From positions 1 through 64,000 of the forward strand of contig NZ_JBILJW010000005.1 in NCBI RefSeq assembly GCF_044377035.1: a DNA stretch of 64,000 bases, written 5' to 3'. The translations under genes were made by a program, and so were the position numbers. Positions 24,753 to 34,138 of the stretch are shown here, one piece after another (position 1 is the stretch's first letter; every line of letters begins with the position of its first letter). Under the pieces are notes generated by a model. The model ran no database searches. It saw nothing but the letters and a program-made list of their open reading frames with translations, and was not told the origin of the DNA. Origin of the DNA: Silanimonas sp044377035 (GTDB taxonomy: Bacteria; Pseudomonadota; Gammaproteobacteria; Xanthomonadales; Xanthomonadaceae).

Positions 24753-25835
24753 ATGCGCCTCCCCGCTGTTCCCCGCCTGCTGCCGATCGCCGCGGCCCTC
24801 GCCGCGCTGACGCTCGCCGCCTGCTCCGCGCCGGCCGAGCCCGAAGCGGCGGCACGCGACGACGTCAATGCCGCCGCCGCGGCGCCGGCCGCCACGCCGG
24901 AAGGCCCGCTGGTCATCTACTCCGAGCGCAAGCCGCCGCTGCTCGATCCGGTGCTGCAGGCCTACACCGCCGAAACTGGCGTGCAGATCGAAACCCGCAT
25001 CGATGGCGCCGACGCGCTGATCGAACGCCTCGCCGCCGAAGGCGCGAGCACGCCGGCCGACCTGCTGATCACGGTCGACGCAGGCAATCTCTGGCAGGCC
25101 GCCGAGCGCAACCTGCTCGCGCCGGTGGTGTCGCCGGCGCTCGAGACGAACGTGCCGGCCAATCTGCGCGACGCGCAGGGCCGCTGGTTTGGTCTGTCGG
25201 AGCGTGCGCGCACCATCATGTACGCGAAGGATCGCGTCGATCCCGCCACGCTGAGCACCTACGAGGCGCTGGCCGAGCCGCAGTGGAAGGGCAAGCTCTG
25301 CCTGCGCTCGTCGGCCAAGGTCTACAACCAGTCGCTGGTCGCCACCATGATCGAGCGCCTCGGCGCCGACGCCACGCGCGAGGTGCTGAAGGGCTGGGTG
25401 GCGAACCTCGCCGCGCCGCCGTTCGCCGACGACACGCTGCTGCTGCAGGCGATCGCCGCCGGGCAGTGCGAGGTCGGCATCACCAACACGTATTACCTCG
25501 GCCGCCTGCTGAAGGAAGACGCTGCGTTCGCCGTGGCGCCGTTCTGGCCGAACCAGGCCGACGCCGGCGTGCACGTCAACATCTCCGGTGCGGGCGTGGT
25601 CGCGGCCAGCGATCGCCCGGAACAGGCGCAGGCCCTGCTCGAGTGGCTGGCCAGCGATGCGGTGCAAGCCAAGTTTGCCGGCCTGAACTTCGAGTACCCG
25701 GTGAAGCCCGGCATGGCGTTGGATCCCATCGTCTCGGGCTGGGGTGAGTTCAAAGCCGATCCGGTCGACATCGCCGTCGCCGGTCGTCGCCAGGCCGAAG
25801 CGGTGATGTTGATGAACGAGGCCGGATGGCGCTGA
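24753..25835 (+). CDS. Ferric-iron ABC transporter, substrate-binding lipoprotein
   Basis: 360 aa from ATG 24753 (GGAG upstream). Lipoprotein signal with lipobox LAAC at about residues 23-26. The FbpA/FutA-type fold shows LVIYSERKPPLLDPVLQAYT, PADLLITVDAGNLWQAAERN, GLSERARTIMYAKDRVDP, KGKLCLRSSAKVYNQSLVAT and EVGITNTYYLGRLL with the paired tyrosines that ligate iron in this family. Under a Fur box and overlapping the permease gene by 10 bp. Confidence 0.92.
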   Translation: MRLPAVPRLLPIAAALAALTLAACSAPAEPEAAARDDVNAAAAAPAATPEGPLVIYSERKPPLLDPVLQAYTAETGVQIETRIDGADALIERLAAEGASTPADLLITVDAGNLWQAAERNLLAPVVSPALETNVPANLRDAQGRWFGLSERARTIMYAKDRVDPATLSTYEALAEPQWKGKLCLRSSAKVYNQSLVATMIERLGADATREVLKGWVANLAAPPFADDTLLLQAIAAGQCEVGITNTYYLGRLLKEDAAFAVAPFWPNQADAGVHVNISGAGVVAASDRPEQAQALLEWLASDAVQAKFAGLNFEYPVKPGMALDPIVSGWGEFKADPVDIAVAGRRQAEAVMLMNEAGWR

Positions 25836-27403
25836 CGCCGAGCCCGCTGTCCTTGTGGTCCACGCGCGGCGCCGTTCTCGGCGCCGCGCTGCTGTTGTGT
25901 GCGCCGTTGGCGTTCCTCGCGATCTCGCCTGGCGAGGTCGCTCCCGGCCTCTGGCCGCACGTCGCCTCGGTGATGCTGCCGCGCGCGCTGGGCCAGACCT
26001 TGGCCTTGCTCGTCGGCGTCGGCACGCTCGCGCTGGTGCTCGGCATCGGCTTCGCGTGGGCGGTGACGCGCCATGAGTTTCCCGGGCGGCGTTGGCTGGA
26101 ATGGGCCTTGGCCTTGCCGCTCGCGTTTCCCGCCTACGTGCTGGCCTATGTGTATGTCGCCGGCCTGAGTTTCGACGCGGCCCCGGCCCGTGCGTGGCGT
26201 GCCCTCGGTTTGCCGGCCGACGCCTTCCCCGAAGTGCGCAGTCTGCTGGGCGCCTGCGTGGTGCTTGGCCTCGCGCTCTTTCCTTATGTGTACCTGATGA
26301 TGCGCGCCACCCTGCAGCGGCACGGCAGCGCGGCGTTCGACGCGGCGCGATTGCTGGGTGCCTCGCCGCGTCAGGCTTTTCTCCGCGTCGTCCTGCCGGC
26401 CACGCGCGCGGCCTGGCTGGGCGCGCTCGGCCTGGTGCTGCTGGAGACCCTGGCCGATTTCGGCGCGGTGAAGCTGCTCGGCCGCGACACGCTCACCACG
26501 CTGGTGATCCAGAGCTGGACCGGGCTGAACTCGCTGGCGCTCGCAGCGCAACTGGCGCTGGCGATGCTCGGCGGCGTGCTTCTCGTCCTGCTGCTGGCGC
26601 ATCGCGGCCGCCGCGCCCTGCCGCCGCCGGGGCCGGAGTTGCGCGCGCCGCAGCGCGTCCCGCTGCCGCGCATGGCCGGGCTCGGCGTGGCGTTCGCCGC
26701 CTCGCTGGTCGTGGCGCTGGGCGTCGTGTGGCCGATGGCGCAATTGCTGGCCTGGTTGCCGCCGACGCCGTGGGCGGCGATGCCCTGGCCCGCCGTGCGC
26801 GGCACCGTCGTGATCGCGGCGCTCACGGCGCTCTTCGCCGTGGCGCTGGGCGTGCTGGTGGCCGCGGCGCGACGCCGCTTCCCGGAGGATCGCTGGCTCG
26901 GTGCTGGTGCCTTCCTCGCCGGCCTCGGCTACGCGGTACCCGGCGCGGTGATGGCGGTGGCGGTGTTCTGGTGCCTGCTGGCGATCGAGCGCGCGCTCGG
27001 CCTGTCCGGATGGTCGACTGGCCTGGCCGCACTCATCCTCGCGCTGGTGATGCGCTTCCAACGCGTCGGCCTGTCCGGTGCTTCTGCGGCGCTTGCGGTG
27101 CTGCGTCCGCACCTGATGGATTCCGCCGCGCTGCTCGGCCAGGGGCGTTTCGCCCGTTGGTGGCAGGTGGGCCTTCCAGTGTTGCGCCCCGGCCTGTTTG
27201 CCGCCGCGCTGCTGGTCTTCGTCGAGGCCATGAAGGAACTCCCGGCCACGCTGATGCTGCGTCCTTTCGGTTGGGACACCTTGGCGGTCGAGGTGTATTC
27301 GGCCACGTCGGAAGGGCTGTGGGACCGGGCTGCGCTGCCCGCGCTGCTGCTGGTGGTGGTGGGCCTCGTGCCGGTGGTCGCGCTGCTCCGCCAGCGGCAC
27401 TGA
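25826..27403 (+). CDS. Ferric-iron ABC transporter, permease
   Basis: FbpB-like permease, 525 aa, with about 12 helices and two BPD_transp_1 halves. Each half shows the EAA-type loop: DAARLLGASPRQAFLRVVLP (about 170-190) and DSAALLGQGRFARWWQVGLP (about 431-451). Translationally coupled to the binding protein (ATG lies inside its last codons). No ATPase gene follows; gcvT comes next. The ATPase must be encoded elsewhere if the importer works. Confidence 0.93.
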   Translation: MALTPSPLSLWSTRGAVLGAALLLCAPLAFLAISPGEVAPGLWPHVASVMLPRALGQTLALLVGVGTLALVLGIGFAWAVTRHEFPGRRWLEWALALPLAFPAYVLAYVYVAGLSFDAAPARAWRALGLPADAFPEVRSLLGACVVLGLALFPYVYLMMRATLQRHGSAAFDAARLLGASPRQAFLRVVLPATRAAWLGALGLVLLETLADFGAVKLLGRDTLTTLVIQSWTGLNSLALAAQLALAMLGGVLLVLLLAHRGRRALPPPGPELRAPQRVPLPRMAGLGVAFAASLVVALGVVWPMAQLLAWLPPTPWAAMPWPAVRGTVVIAALTALFAVALGVLVAAARRRFPEDRWLGAGAFLAGLGYAVPGAVMAVAVFWCLLAIERALGLSGWSTGLAALILALVMRFQRVGLSGASAALAVLRPHLMDSAALLGQGRFARWWQVGLPVLRPGLFAAALLVFVEAMKELPATLMLRPFGWDTLAVEVYSATSEGLWDRAALPALLLVVVGLVPVVALLRQRH

Positions 27404-27421
27404 CGCCGCGGCACCGCGGCG
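27404..27421 (+). terminator. GC-rich hairpin after the iron permease
   Basis: CGCCGCGG (27404-27411) and CCGCGGCG (27414-27421) form a tight inverted repeat immediately behind the stop codon; no T-run follows, so termination strength is uncertain. Confidence 0.35.
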
Positions 27422-27470
27422 GGCGCATCTGCGATACTTGGTTCCATCCGAAACCACCGCAGAGCGCGCG

Positions 27471-28574
<1,104 letters not shown>

Positions 28575-28632
28575 TCCACACCGAATACCCCGGCCCCGTC
28601 CGCCCCGCATTCCACCGAACCTGGAGATCCCG

Positions 28633-29019
28633 ATGAGCAACGTTCCCGCCGACCTGAAGTTCATGAAGTCCCACGAGTGGGTCCGCGCCGAGGGCGACGG
28701 CCGCTACACCGTCGGCATCAGCGACCACGCGCAGGCCGCGCTGGGCGACCTCGTCTACGTCGAGCTGCCGTCGGAAGGCGACGAGCTCACCCAGGGCGCC
28801 GGCTGCGCCGTCGTCGAGTCGGTCAAGGCGGCTTCCGACGTCTACGCGCCGCTCTCCGGCAAGGTCGTCGCCGTCAACGCTGCGCTCGCCGACGCTCCCG
28901 AGACGATCAACGGCGACGCCTACGGCGCCGGCTGGATGTTCGTCGTCGAGGCCAGCGATGCCTCGCAGCTCGGATCGTTGCTCTCGGCCGCCGACTACGC
29001 CGCGACGCTCGAAGACTGA
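28633..29019 (+). CDS. gcvH: Glycine cleavage system H protein
   Basis: Lipoyl carrier of the glycine cleavage complex, 128 aa. LKFMKSHEWVRAEGDGRYTV, ISDHAQAALGDLVYVELP and VVESVKAASDVYAPLSGKV are diagnostic; Lys65 in SVKAAS is the lipoylated residue. CTGGAG precedes the ATG. It follows gcvT by 58 bp and is closed by a terminator at 29067-29094. Confidence 0.97.
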   Translation: MSNVPADLKFMKSHEWVRAEGDGRYTVGISDHAQAALGDLVYVELPSEGDELTQGAGCAVVESVKAASDVYAPLSGKVVAVNAALADAPETINGDAYGAGWMFVVEASDASQLGSLLSAADYAATLED

Positions 29020-29066
29020 GGAAATCGCCATCGCGGCGGCGCCGGTCGGCGCCTCGCGACGCTCGC

Positions 29067-29094
29067 GAAGGCCGCGCCGAAGGGTGCGGCCTTC
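29067..29094 (+). terminator. Terminator hairpin after gcvH
   Basis: GAAGGCCGC (29067-29075) pairs with GCGGCCTTC (29086-29094) around a 10-nt loop, 47 bp after the gcvH stop codon; GTCGTT follows. Confidence 0.6.
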
Positions 29095-29431
29095 GTCGTT
29101 CCGGGCCTCCGGAAGCGCGCATCGACGCTCCGGAATCGCGTCGCGGAGGAAAAAAGTTCGCGCAGTTTTGATTTGTGCGCTGCACCAAACGCCGATTTCG
29201 GCACTTTTGGTGTCGCTTCGTCGGCATGTCGGTTGCGTTCGGAACGAAGCGCTTCGCCGATGTCCGGAACGCTCCCGAGGCGAGTGCGCGTTTTCGATAT
29301 CGCGGTTTATTCCCGCGTTTTATGCATTCTTCGCGAATGCGCCTCCGCGTCGCGAGGCATCGACGTCGGGCGAGTCGAGCTCATCGCACGCGCTCGGCGT
29401 CGGAGCGGCGGAAAAAAAATTCGCAAAGTTG
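29095..29431. other. AT-richer intergenic region before the H1-like gene
   Basis: No gene supported. The composition is clearly less GC-biased than the flanks, with A-tracts at 29150-29156 and 29411-29418 and TTTT/TTTAT runs between. Two related modules begin GGAAAAAA-TTCGC and continue AGTT-TTGA about 263 bp apart. The second supplies the promoter of the H1-like gene. Short ORFs here lack ribosome sites. Confidence 0.45.
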
Positions 29432-29460
29432 TTGACACAAAAAAAATGCGTGGCTAGTTT
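29432..29460 (+). promoter_or_regulatory. Strong sigma-70 promoter of the H1-like gene
   Basis: A perfect -35 TTGACA (29432-29437), 17-bp spacer containing eight A in a row, and -10 TAGTTT (29455-29460). Upstream A-tract GAAAAAAAATTCGC resembles an UP element. The predicted start near 29467 gives a leader of about 330 nt. Confidence 0.75.
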
Positions 29461-29796
29461 CCGCCGCAACGCAAGTCACATCACGACGAGTGATCCGAAC
29501 GCACCTCCATCCGCATTGCGAACACGACGATCTCGCCCGAACGGCTCCGGCCCGGGGCGTGCGGTCCGACTCCCTCTCACGCAATGCCGAGGTCCCCTTT
29601 CCCGGAACTGTCCCGCAAGGCCGCGATGTCCGCGCCGGTGGGGTGCTTCCGCGCGCCGCGATCCAGCGGCCAACCGCATCCACGCCGACGATCCCGTCGG
29701 CGCGGGGTTGCCGCGACGCCCAGCGTCGTGGCTCTGCCTTTGCTACTGGGCAAGTGACACAAGGCACTACGCCAAACCACTGACGAGGAGTGAACC

Positions 29797-30177
29797 ATGG
29801 CTGTCAAGAAAGCTGCGAAGAAAGCCGCGAAGAAAGCGGTGAAGAAGGTTGCCAAGAAGGCCGCCGCCAAGAAGACCGTGAAGAAGGCCGCCAAGAAGGC
29901 CACCAAGAAGGCTGCCAAGAAGGTTGCCAAGAAGGTCGCCAAGAAGACTGCCAAGAAGGCCGCCCCGAAGAAGGCTGCCAAGAAGGCCGCCAAGAAGGCC
30001 GTGAAGAAGGCTGCCCCGAAGAAGGCCGTCAAGAAGGCTGCGAAGAAGAAGGCTGCCCCGAAGAAGGCCGCCAAGAAGGCTGCCCCGAAGAAGGCTGCTA
30101 AGAAGAAGGCTGCTCCCAAGAAGAAGTCGGCCCCGAAGGCCGCTCCGGCTCCGGCCGCGCCCGTCGCGGCGATGTAA
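29797..30177 (+). CDS. Lysine/alanine-rich histone H1-like protein
   Basis: 126 aa composed almost only of Lys, Ala, Pro and Val in KKAAKKA, KKAAPKKA and KKVAKK units; the last 14 residues are an uncharged Ala/Pro tail (PAPAAPVAAM). Similar tails exist in AlgP of Pseudomonas, chlamydial Hc2 and other bacterial H1-like proteins, which bind and compact DNA. ATG 29797 is fixed by GAGGAG 7 nt upstream. Strong promoter, long leader and a classical terminator suggest abundant, regulated expression. The repeats make length variation between strains likely. Confidence 0.88.
   Translation: MAVKKAAKKAAKKAVKKVAKKAAAKKTVKKAAKKATKKAAKKVAKKVAKKTAKKAAPKKAAKKAAKKAVKKAAPKKAVKKAAKKKAAPKKAAKKAAPKKAAKKKAAPKKKSAPKAAPAPAAPVAAM
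29806..30125 (+). repeat. Tandem AAGAAGG-type codon repeats within the H1-like gene
   Basis: Imperfect repeats of about 12-15 bp encoding KKAA, KKAAP and KKVA units fill the gene. They arise from the protein sequence and are not spaced like CRISPR repeats. Confidence 0.7.
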
Positions 30178-30251
30178 GCCAAAGCCGTACCCGATTGCTG
30201 TAATCACCCCCGGTCCGTTGCCCAGGCGGCCGGGGGACTTTGCAAAGGCCA

Positions 30252-30280
30252 TAACGCCCCGAGAGGGGCGTTAGCTTTTT
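30252..30280 (+). terminator. Rho-independent terminator of the H1-like gene
   Basis: TAACGCCCC (30252-30260), GAGA tetraloop, GGGGCGTTA (30265-30273), then GCTTTTT. It also separates the gene from the convergent serine hydrolase. Confidence 0.85.
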
Positions 30281-30296
30281 CCGGGGAAGTGAGGCG

Positions 30297-31523
30297 TTAG
30301 CGACCGTTGACGAGGTCGACCCACTTGCCGTCGGGCTTGCCGAGCACGGTGTCGAGGAAGGTCGGCATGAGGCCCGAGGGCAGGGCCGATTCGCTGTTCC
30401 AGAGCACGACGATGCCGACGTCGCGACGCGGCAGCAGGCCGATCATCCCGCGATACCCCTGCACGGCGCCCGCGTGGTAGACGAGCGGCTCGCCGTCGTA
30501 ATCGAACACGCGCCAGCCGGTGCCGTAGTGGGCGTTGCGAAGGCGCGTGCGGCGCCAAGGCGAGCCCGAGAGCTGGTCGGGCGTCCGCACCAGCGGGGCG
30601 TGCAGGTCGTCGAGCATCGCCGTGGAGAGCACCTCGGGATGGTGACCGAGCTGCGCCTTCGCCCAGATGGCCATGTCGTGGATCGAGGCATTGATGCCGG
30701 CCGCCGGGGGCACGCGGTAGTAGTTCTCGCGCGGGCGCACCGGCGTCCAGCCGCGGCCCGCGCGCACGTGCGGGCGGGCCCAGCGAGCGCTGCCCTCGAG
30801 CCCGTCACGGCCGAACGTGGTGTCTTCCATCCCGAGCGGGGCGAACAGCCGCAGCTCGACCTGGCGGGTGTAGAAGTCGCCCGTCACCGCGAACACGACG
30901 TCGCCGATCAGGCTGAAAGCGACGTTCTGGTAGCCGAAGCACTCGCCCGGCGCGCACAGCAGTGGCGCCTGGTTGAGTCGTGCGGCCAGAAGCGGATAGG
31001 GCGTGTCACCTTCGAGGTCGCGGTCGTACGTGTGGTACTTCAGCCCCATGCGATGGGCGAGGGCATCGCGCACGGTGAGCCGCGTCGAGCCCGCTGCATC
31101 CGCGAGCTGGAAGGTCGGCAACTGTTGGTCGAGCGGCATATCCCAGCGCAGGGCGCCGTCCTCCACGAGCAGCCCGGCCAGGGTGCCGGCGAAGCCTTTC
31201 GACAACGAAGCGATGCGGAAGACCGTGCGGTCGTCGATGCGCTCGCCGTTGGCGCCGCCGGTGCGGCCGTAGCCCCTCGCCAGGCGCGTGCGATCGCCAT
31301 GGACCACGGCCACCGCCACGCCAGGAACGCCGCGGCCGATGATCGCCTGCGCCAGCGCATCGATGTCGGCCGTGGCCTTAGCGACCGTCGCCTCGTCCAC
31401 GGGGATCGTCGAGGGTGCGGGCGTCGAGAGGCTGGCCGCAGCCTGCGGAGCGGGCGGCGTCGCGAGGGTGGGCAGGGTGGCGGTCGCGATCAGGAGCGAC
31501 AGGAGAAGCTTGCGGGGACGCAT
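30297..31523 (-). CDS. Exported serine hydrolase of the class C beta-lactamase family
   Basis: 408 aa from ATG 31523, with signal peptide 1-23 and a Pro/Ser linker. The three active-site motifs are present: SLSK (Ser106, Lys109), YQN (Tyr198, Asn200) and HAG (His350-Gly352). The family covers AmpC-like lactamases, DD-peptidases and esterases; HAG instead of KTG fits esterase/peptidase-like members rather than AmpC itself. Substrate unknown. TAGAAT upstream is a -10 candidate. Divergent from lemA. Confidence 0.85.
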   Translation of the reverse strand: MRPRKLLLSLLIATATLPTLATPPAPQAAASLSTPAPSTIPVDEATVAKATADIDALAQAIIGRGVPGVAVAVVHGDRTRLARGYGRTGGANGERIDDRTVFRIASLSKGFAGTLAGLLVEDGALRWDMPLDQQLPTFQLADAAGSTRLTVRDALAHRMGLKYHTYDRDLEGDTPYPLLAARLNQAPLLCAPGECFGYQNVAFSLIGDVVFAVTGDFYTRQVELRLFAPLGMEDTTFGRDGLEGSARWARPHVRAGRGWTPVRPRENYYRVPPAAGINASIHDMAIWAKAQLGHHPEVLSTAMLDDLHAPLVRTPDQLSGSPWRRTRLRNAHYGTGWRVFDYDGEPLVYHAGAVQGYRGMIGLLPRRDVGIVVLWNSESALPSGLMPTFLDTVLGKPDGKWVDLVNGR

Positions 31524-31595
31524 GGGCGACGTATGCTGGAACTGCGTCGATTCTAGCGCTTCGACGCGCCCCCCTCGTTCAAGGAGTGTTCGCGG

Positions 31596-32192
31596 ATGCT
31601 GCTTTTCCTCCTCATCGTCGTCGGTGCCGTCGCTGCGTTCGTGGTTTGGGTGGTGGGGGCCTACAACGGCCTCGTCGGAGCGCGGAACGCCTTCCGCAAC
31701 GCCTTCGCCCAGATCGACGTCCAGCTCACCCGCCGCCACGACCTCATTCCGAACCTGGTCGAAACCGCCAAGGCCTACATGGCGCATGAGAAGGGCACGC
31801 TCGAAGCAGTGATCCAGGCCCGCAACGCCGCGGTGTCCGGCCTCGGCGCCGCCAAGGCCGCGCCCGGCGATGCCGCCGCGATCGCCCAGCTCGGCGGCGC
31901 GGAAGGGCAGCTCTCCGGCGCGCTCTCGCGCCTTCTGGTCACCGTCGAGGCCTATCCGGAGCTCAAGGCGAGCGCCAACATGCAGCAGCTCACCGAGGAG
32001 CTCACCTCCACGGAGAACCGCATCGCCTTCGCGCGGCAGGCCTACAACGACGCCGTGATGGGCTACAACAACCGGCGCGAGATGTTCCCCGGCAGCCTGG
32101 TGGCCGCCCGCTTCGACTTCAAGCCGGCGTCGCTGCTGGAGATCCCGGAAGCGGAGAGCCACAAGCGCAACGCGCCCCGCGTCCAGTTCTGA
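31596..32192 (+). CDS. LemA family protein
   Basis: 198 aa. N-terminal helix (residues 2-24) followed by the family core: YNGLVGARNAFRNAFAQIDV, QLTRRHDLIPNLVETAKAYM, EKGTLEAVIQARNAA and YNDAVMGYNNRREMFPGSLV. LemA proteins are membrane-bound coiled-coil proteins of unclear role, often paired with an M48 protease as here (8 bp gap). AAGGAG lies before the ATG. Confidence 0.95.
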   Translation: MLLFLLIVVGAVAAFVVWVVGAYNGLVGARNAFRNAFAQIDVQLTRRHDLIPNLVETAKAYMAHEKGTLEAVIQARNAAVSGLGAAKAAPGDAAAIAQLGGAEGQLSGALSRLLVTVEAYPELKASANMQQLTEELTSTENRIAFARQAYNDAVMGYNNRREMFPGSLVAARFDFKPASLLEIPEAESHKRNAPRVQF

Positions 32193-32200
32193 GCCCCACG

Positions 32201-34108
32201 ATGAACCTCTTCGAGCGCCAGGAGGCGGTGCGCCGCCGTTCGCACAGGCTGTTCCTGCTGTTCGCGCTTGCGGTGCTGGGCATCGTCGCCGCGGTGAACC
32301 TCGTGGTGTGGCTGTCCCTTGCCTACGTCGGCGCGGCTTCGGTCGCGACGATCGGCCAGGTCATGGCGATGACCACCATCGGCACGCTGCTGCTGATCGG
32401 CGGCGCGAGCTTCTACCGCACGATGACCCTGCGAAAAGGCGGCGGCGCGGTGGCCATGGCGCTGGGTGGCACGCCGGTGCCCGTGGACACGCACGATCCC
32501 GGCCTGCGCCGCCTGCTCAACGTCGTCGAAGAGATGGCGATCGCTTCGGGCAGCGCACTGCCGCAGGTGTTCGTGCTGGAGGACGAACCCCGCATCAATG
32601 CGTTCGCGGCTGGCTTCGGCGGGCCGGACGCCGCCATCGCGGTCACCCGCGGTGCGCTCGACCGCTTGAACCGGCAGGAATTGCAGGGCGTCGTCGCCCA
32701 CGAGATCGGGCACATCCTCAACGCCGACATCCGCCTGAACCTGCGCCTCGTCGGGCTGCTGTTCGGCATCACCATGCTCGGCGTGGTCGGGCGCTTCCTC
32801 GTCAGCACCCGCAACCGCGATGGGAAGCGCGAGGCGGGCGGGTTGATCCCCTTGGGCCTGGCGCTGATGGCGCTGGGTGCGATCGGCTTGTGGTTCGCCC
32901 GCTTGATCAAGGCCGGCATCAGCCGCCAGCGCGAGTACCTCGCCGACGCCTCGGCCCTGCAGTACACGCGGGATCCGGAGGGCCTCGTGGGTGCCTTCCT
33001 GAAGATCGCCGGCGTGCCCGGCCAGGGCCGCATGCTGGCGCCCGAAGCCGAAGAGATCAGCCACATGCTGTTCGAGGATGGCCTCGGTTTCTCGGGCTGG
33101 ATGGCCACCCATCCGCCGCTGCTGGATCGCATCCGTGCGATCCGTCCCGGCTTCAAACCGGAGAAGTTCAACGAGGCGCTGTCGCGTCAACAATTGCCGC
33201 CGCCTTCGGGGCTGGACGAAGACCACGCCAAAGCGATGGTGGAGCCGCCGCCTCTGCCGCCTGAGGCCACTTTGATCCGCGTTTCCCCCGGCGCCGTGGC
33301 CGAAGGGCTCGGCGGCTGGCGCCCCGACGACGTGCAGCGCGCACAGGCGGTGATCGCCGCCATCCCCGGTGTGCTCGACCGGGCCGCGCGCGATCGCGAG
33401 GAGGCGATGCCGCTGCTGTTCGGCCTGCTGTTCTCCGCCGAGCCCACGGTGCAGAAGAAGCAGCGCTTCGAGCTGAAGGCCCGCATGGGCGAACGGATGA
33501 CGGGACAGTCGGCCGACTACGCCGAACGCGTCCACGGCCTGCACGCGGCCCTGCGACTGCCCTTGGCGATGCTGGCCTTGGCGACCTTGAAGCGGCGCTC
33601 GAAGGCGGATGTCGCCGCCGTGGCGGATGTCTGCACGGCGCTCTCGCATGCCGATGGCCGCATCACCCTGTTGGAGTACGGCCTGGCGCAGCTGCTGCAT
33701 GCCGAACTGCAGGCCTCGGCCGATCCGGCGACGGCGTGGCGCCAGCCGCGGGTCAAGCTGGCCGATGTCGAGGCCGACGTGGTGCAACTGCTGGCCGTGC
33801 TCGCCCATGCCGGCCATGCCCAGCCGGCGGAAGCGCAGCGCGCCTTCATGGCCGGTATGCCCCATGTGCTGCCGCAGTCCAGCGCGCGCTACGCGCCGCC
33901 GGCGAATGGCGTGGCGGTGCTCGACGACGCCTGGCCGCGGCTCGACGCGCTCCTGCCGAAGGCGAAGCTGATGTTGGTGGAAGCCCTCGTCGCAACAGCG
34001 GCGCACGACGGCCGCATGACGATCCCCGAGGCTGAGCTGCTGCGCATCGTCTGCGCCATCCTGCACGCGCCCCTGCCGGCCGCGCTGGAGCCGGTGCGGG
34101 CCGCCTGA
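32201..34108 (+). CDS. M48-family membrane zinc metalloprotease with long C-terminal extension
   Basis: 635 aa, about twice the length of HtpX. Two N-terminal helices (about 17-70), a zinc site HEIGH at 167-171 in a third hydrophobic region, two more helices (about 182-250) and the third ligand in QREYLADASAL (Glu). The region 300-635 is not typical of HtpX: it is helical and contains SHADGRITLLEYGLAQLLHA (about 485-505) and AAHDGRMTIPEAELLRIV (about 603-620), each resembling the DGxI-x3-E motif of TerB-like domains. Operon with lemA; probable membrane-protein quality control. Confidence 0.92.
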   Translation: MNLFERQEAVRRRSHRLFLLFALAVLGIVAAVNLVVWLSLAYVGAASVATIGQVMAMTTIGTLLLIGGASFYRTMTLRKGGGAVAMALGGTPVPVDTHDPGLRRLLNVVEEMAIASGSALPQVFVLEDEPRINAFAAGFGGPDAAIAVTRGALDRLNRQELQGVVAHEIGHILNADIRLNLRLVGLLFGITMLGVVGRFLVSTRNRDGKREAGGLIPLGLALMALGAIGLWFARLIKAGISRQREYLADASALQYTRDPEGLVGAFLKIAGVPGQGRMLAPEAEEISHMLFEDGLGFSGWMATHPPLLDRIRAIRPGFKPEKFNEALSRQQLPPPSGLDEDHAKAMVEPPPLPPEATLIRVSPGAVAEGLGGWRPDDVQRAQAVIAAIPGVLDRAARDREEAMPLLFGLLFSAEPTVQKKQRFELKARMGERMTGQSADYAERVHGLHAALRLPLAMLALATLKRRSKADVAAVADVCTALSHADGRITLLEYGLAQLLHAELQASADPATAWRQPRVKLADVEADVVQLLAVLAHAGHAQPAEAQRAFMAGMPHVLPQSSARYAPPANGVAVLDDAWPRLDALLPKAKLMLVEALVATAAHDGRMTIPEAELLRIVCAILHAPLPAALEPVRAA

Positions 34109-34138
34109 GGCGGAAAGGCCCGCTCCAGGTGATCGGGC

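Noticed and set aside
27404..27470. Glycine riboswitch before gcvT
   Set aside because: Only 67 bp are available and none of the conserved glycine aptamer sequence is present.
28958..29842. Plus-strand ORFs of up to 294 codons between gcvH and the H1-like gene
   Set aside because: They run through the gcvH end, a terminator and a promoter, lack ribosome sites and have no recognisable domain.
29806..30125. Possible CRISPR-like tandem repeats
   Set aside because: The repeats are contiguous codons of a Lys/Ala-rich protein with no unique spacers.
30297..31523. AmpC-type antibiotic resistance gene
   Set aside because: The third motif is HAG, not KTG, and the context is not resistance-related; esterase or peptidase is likelier.
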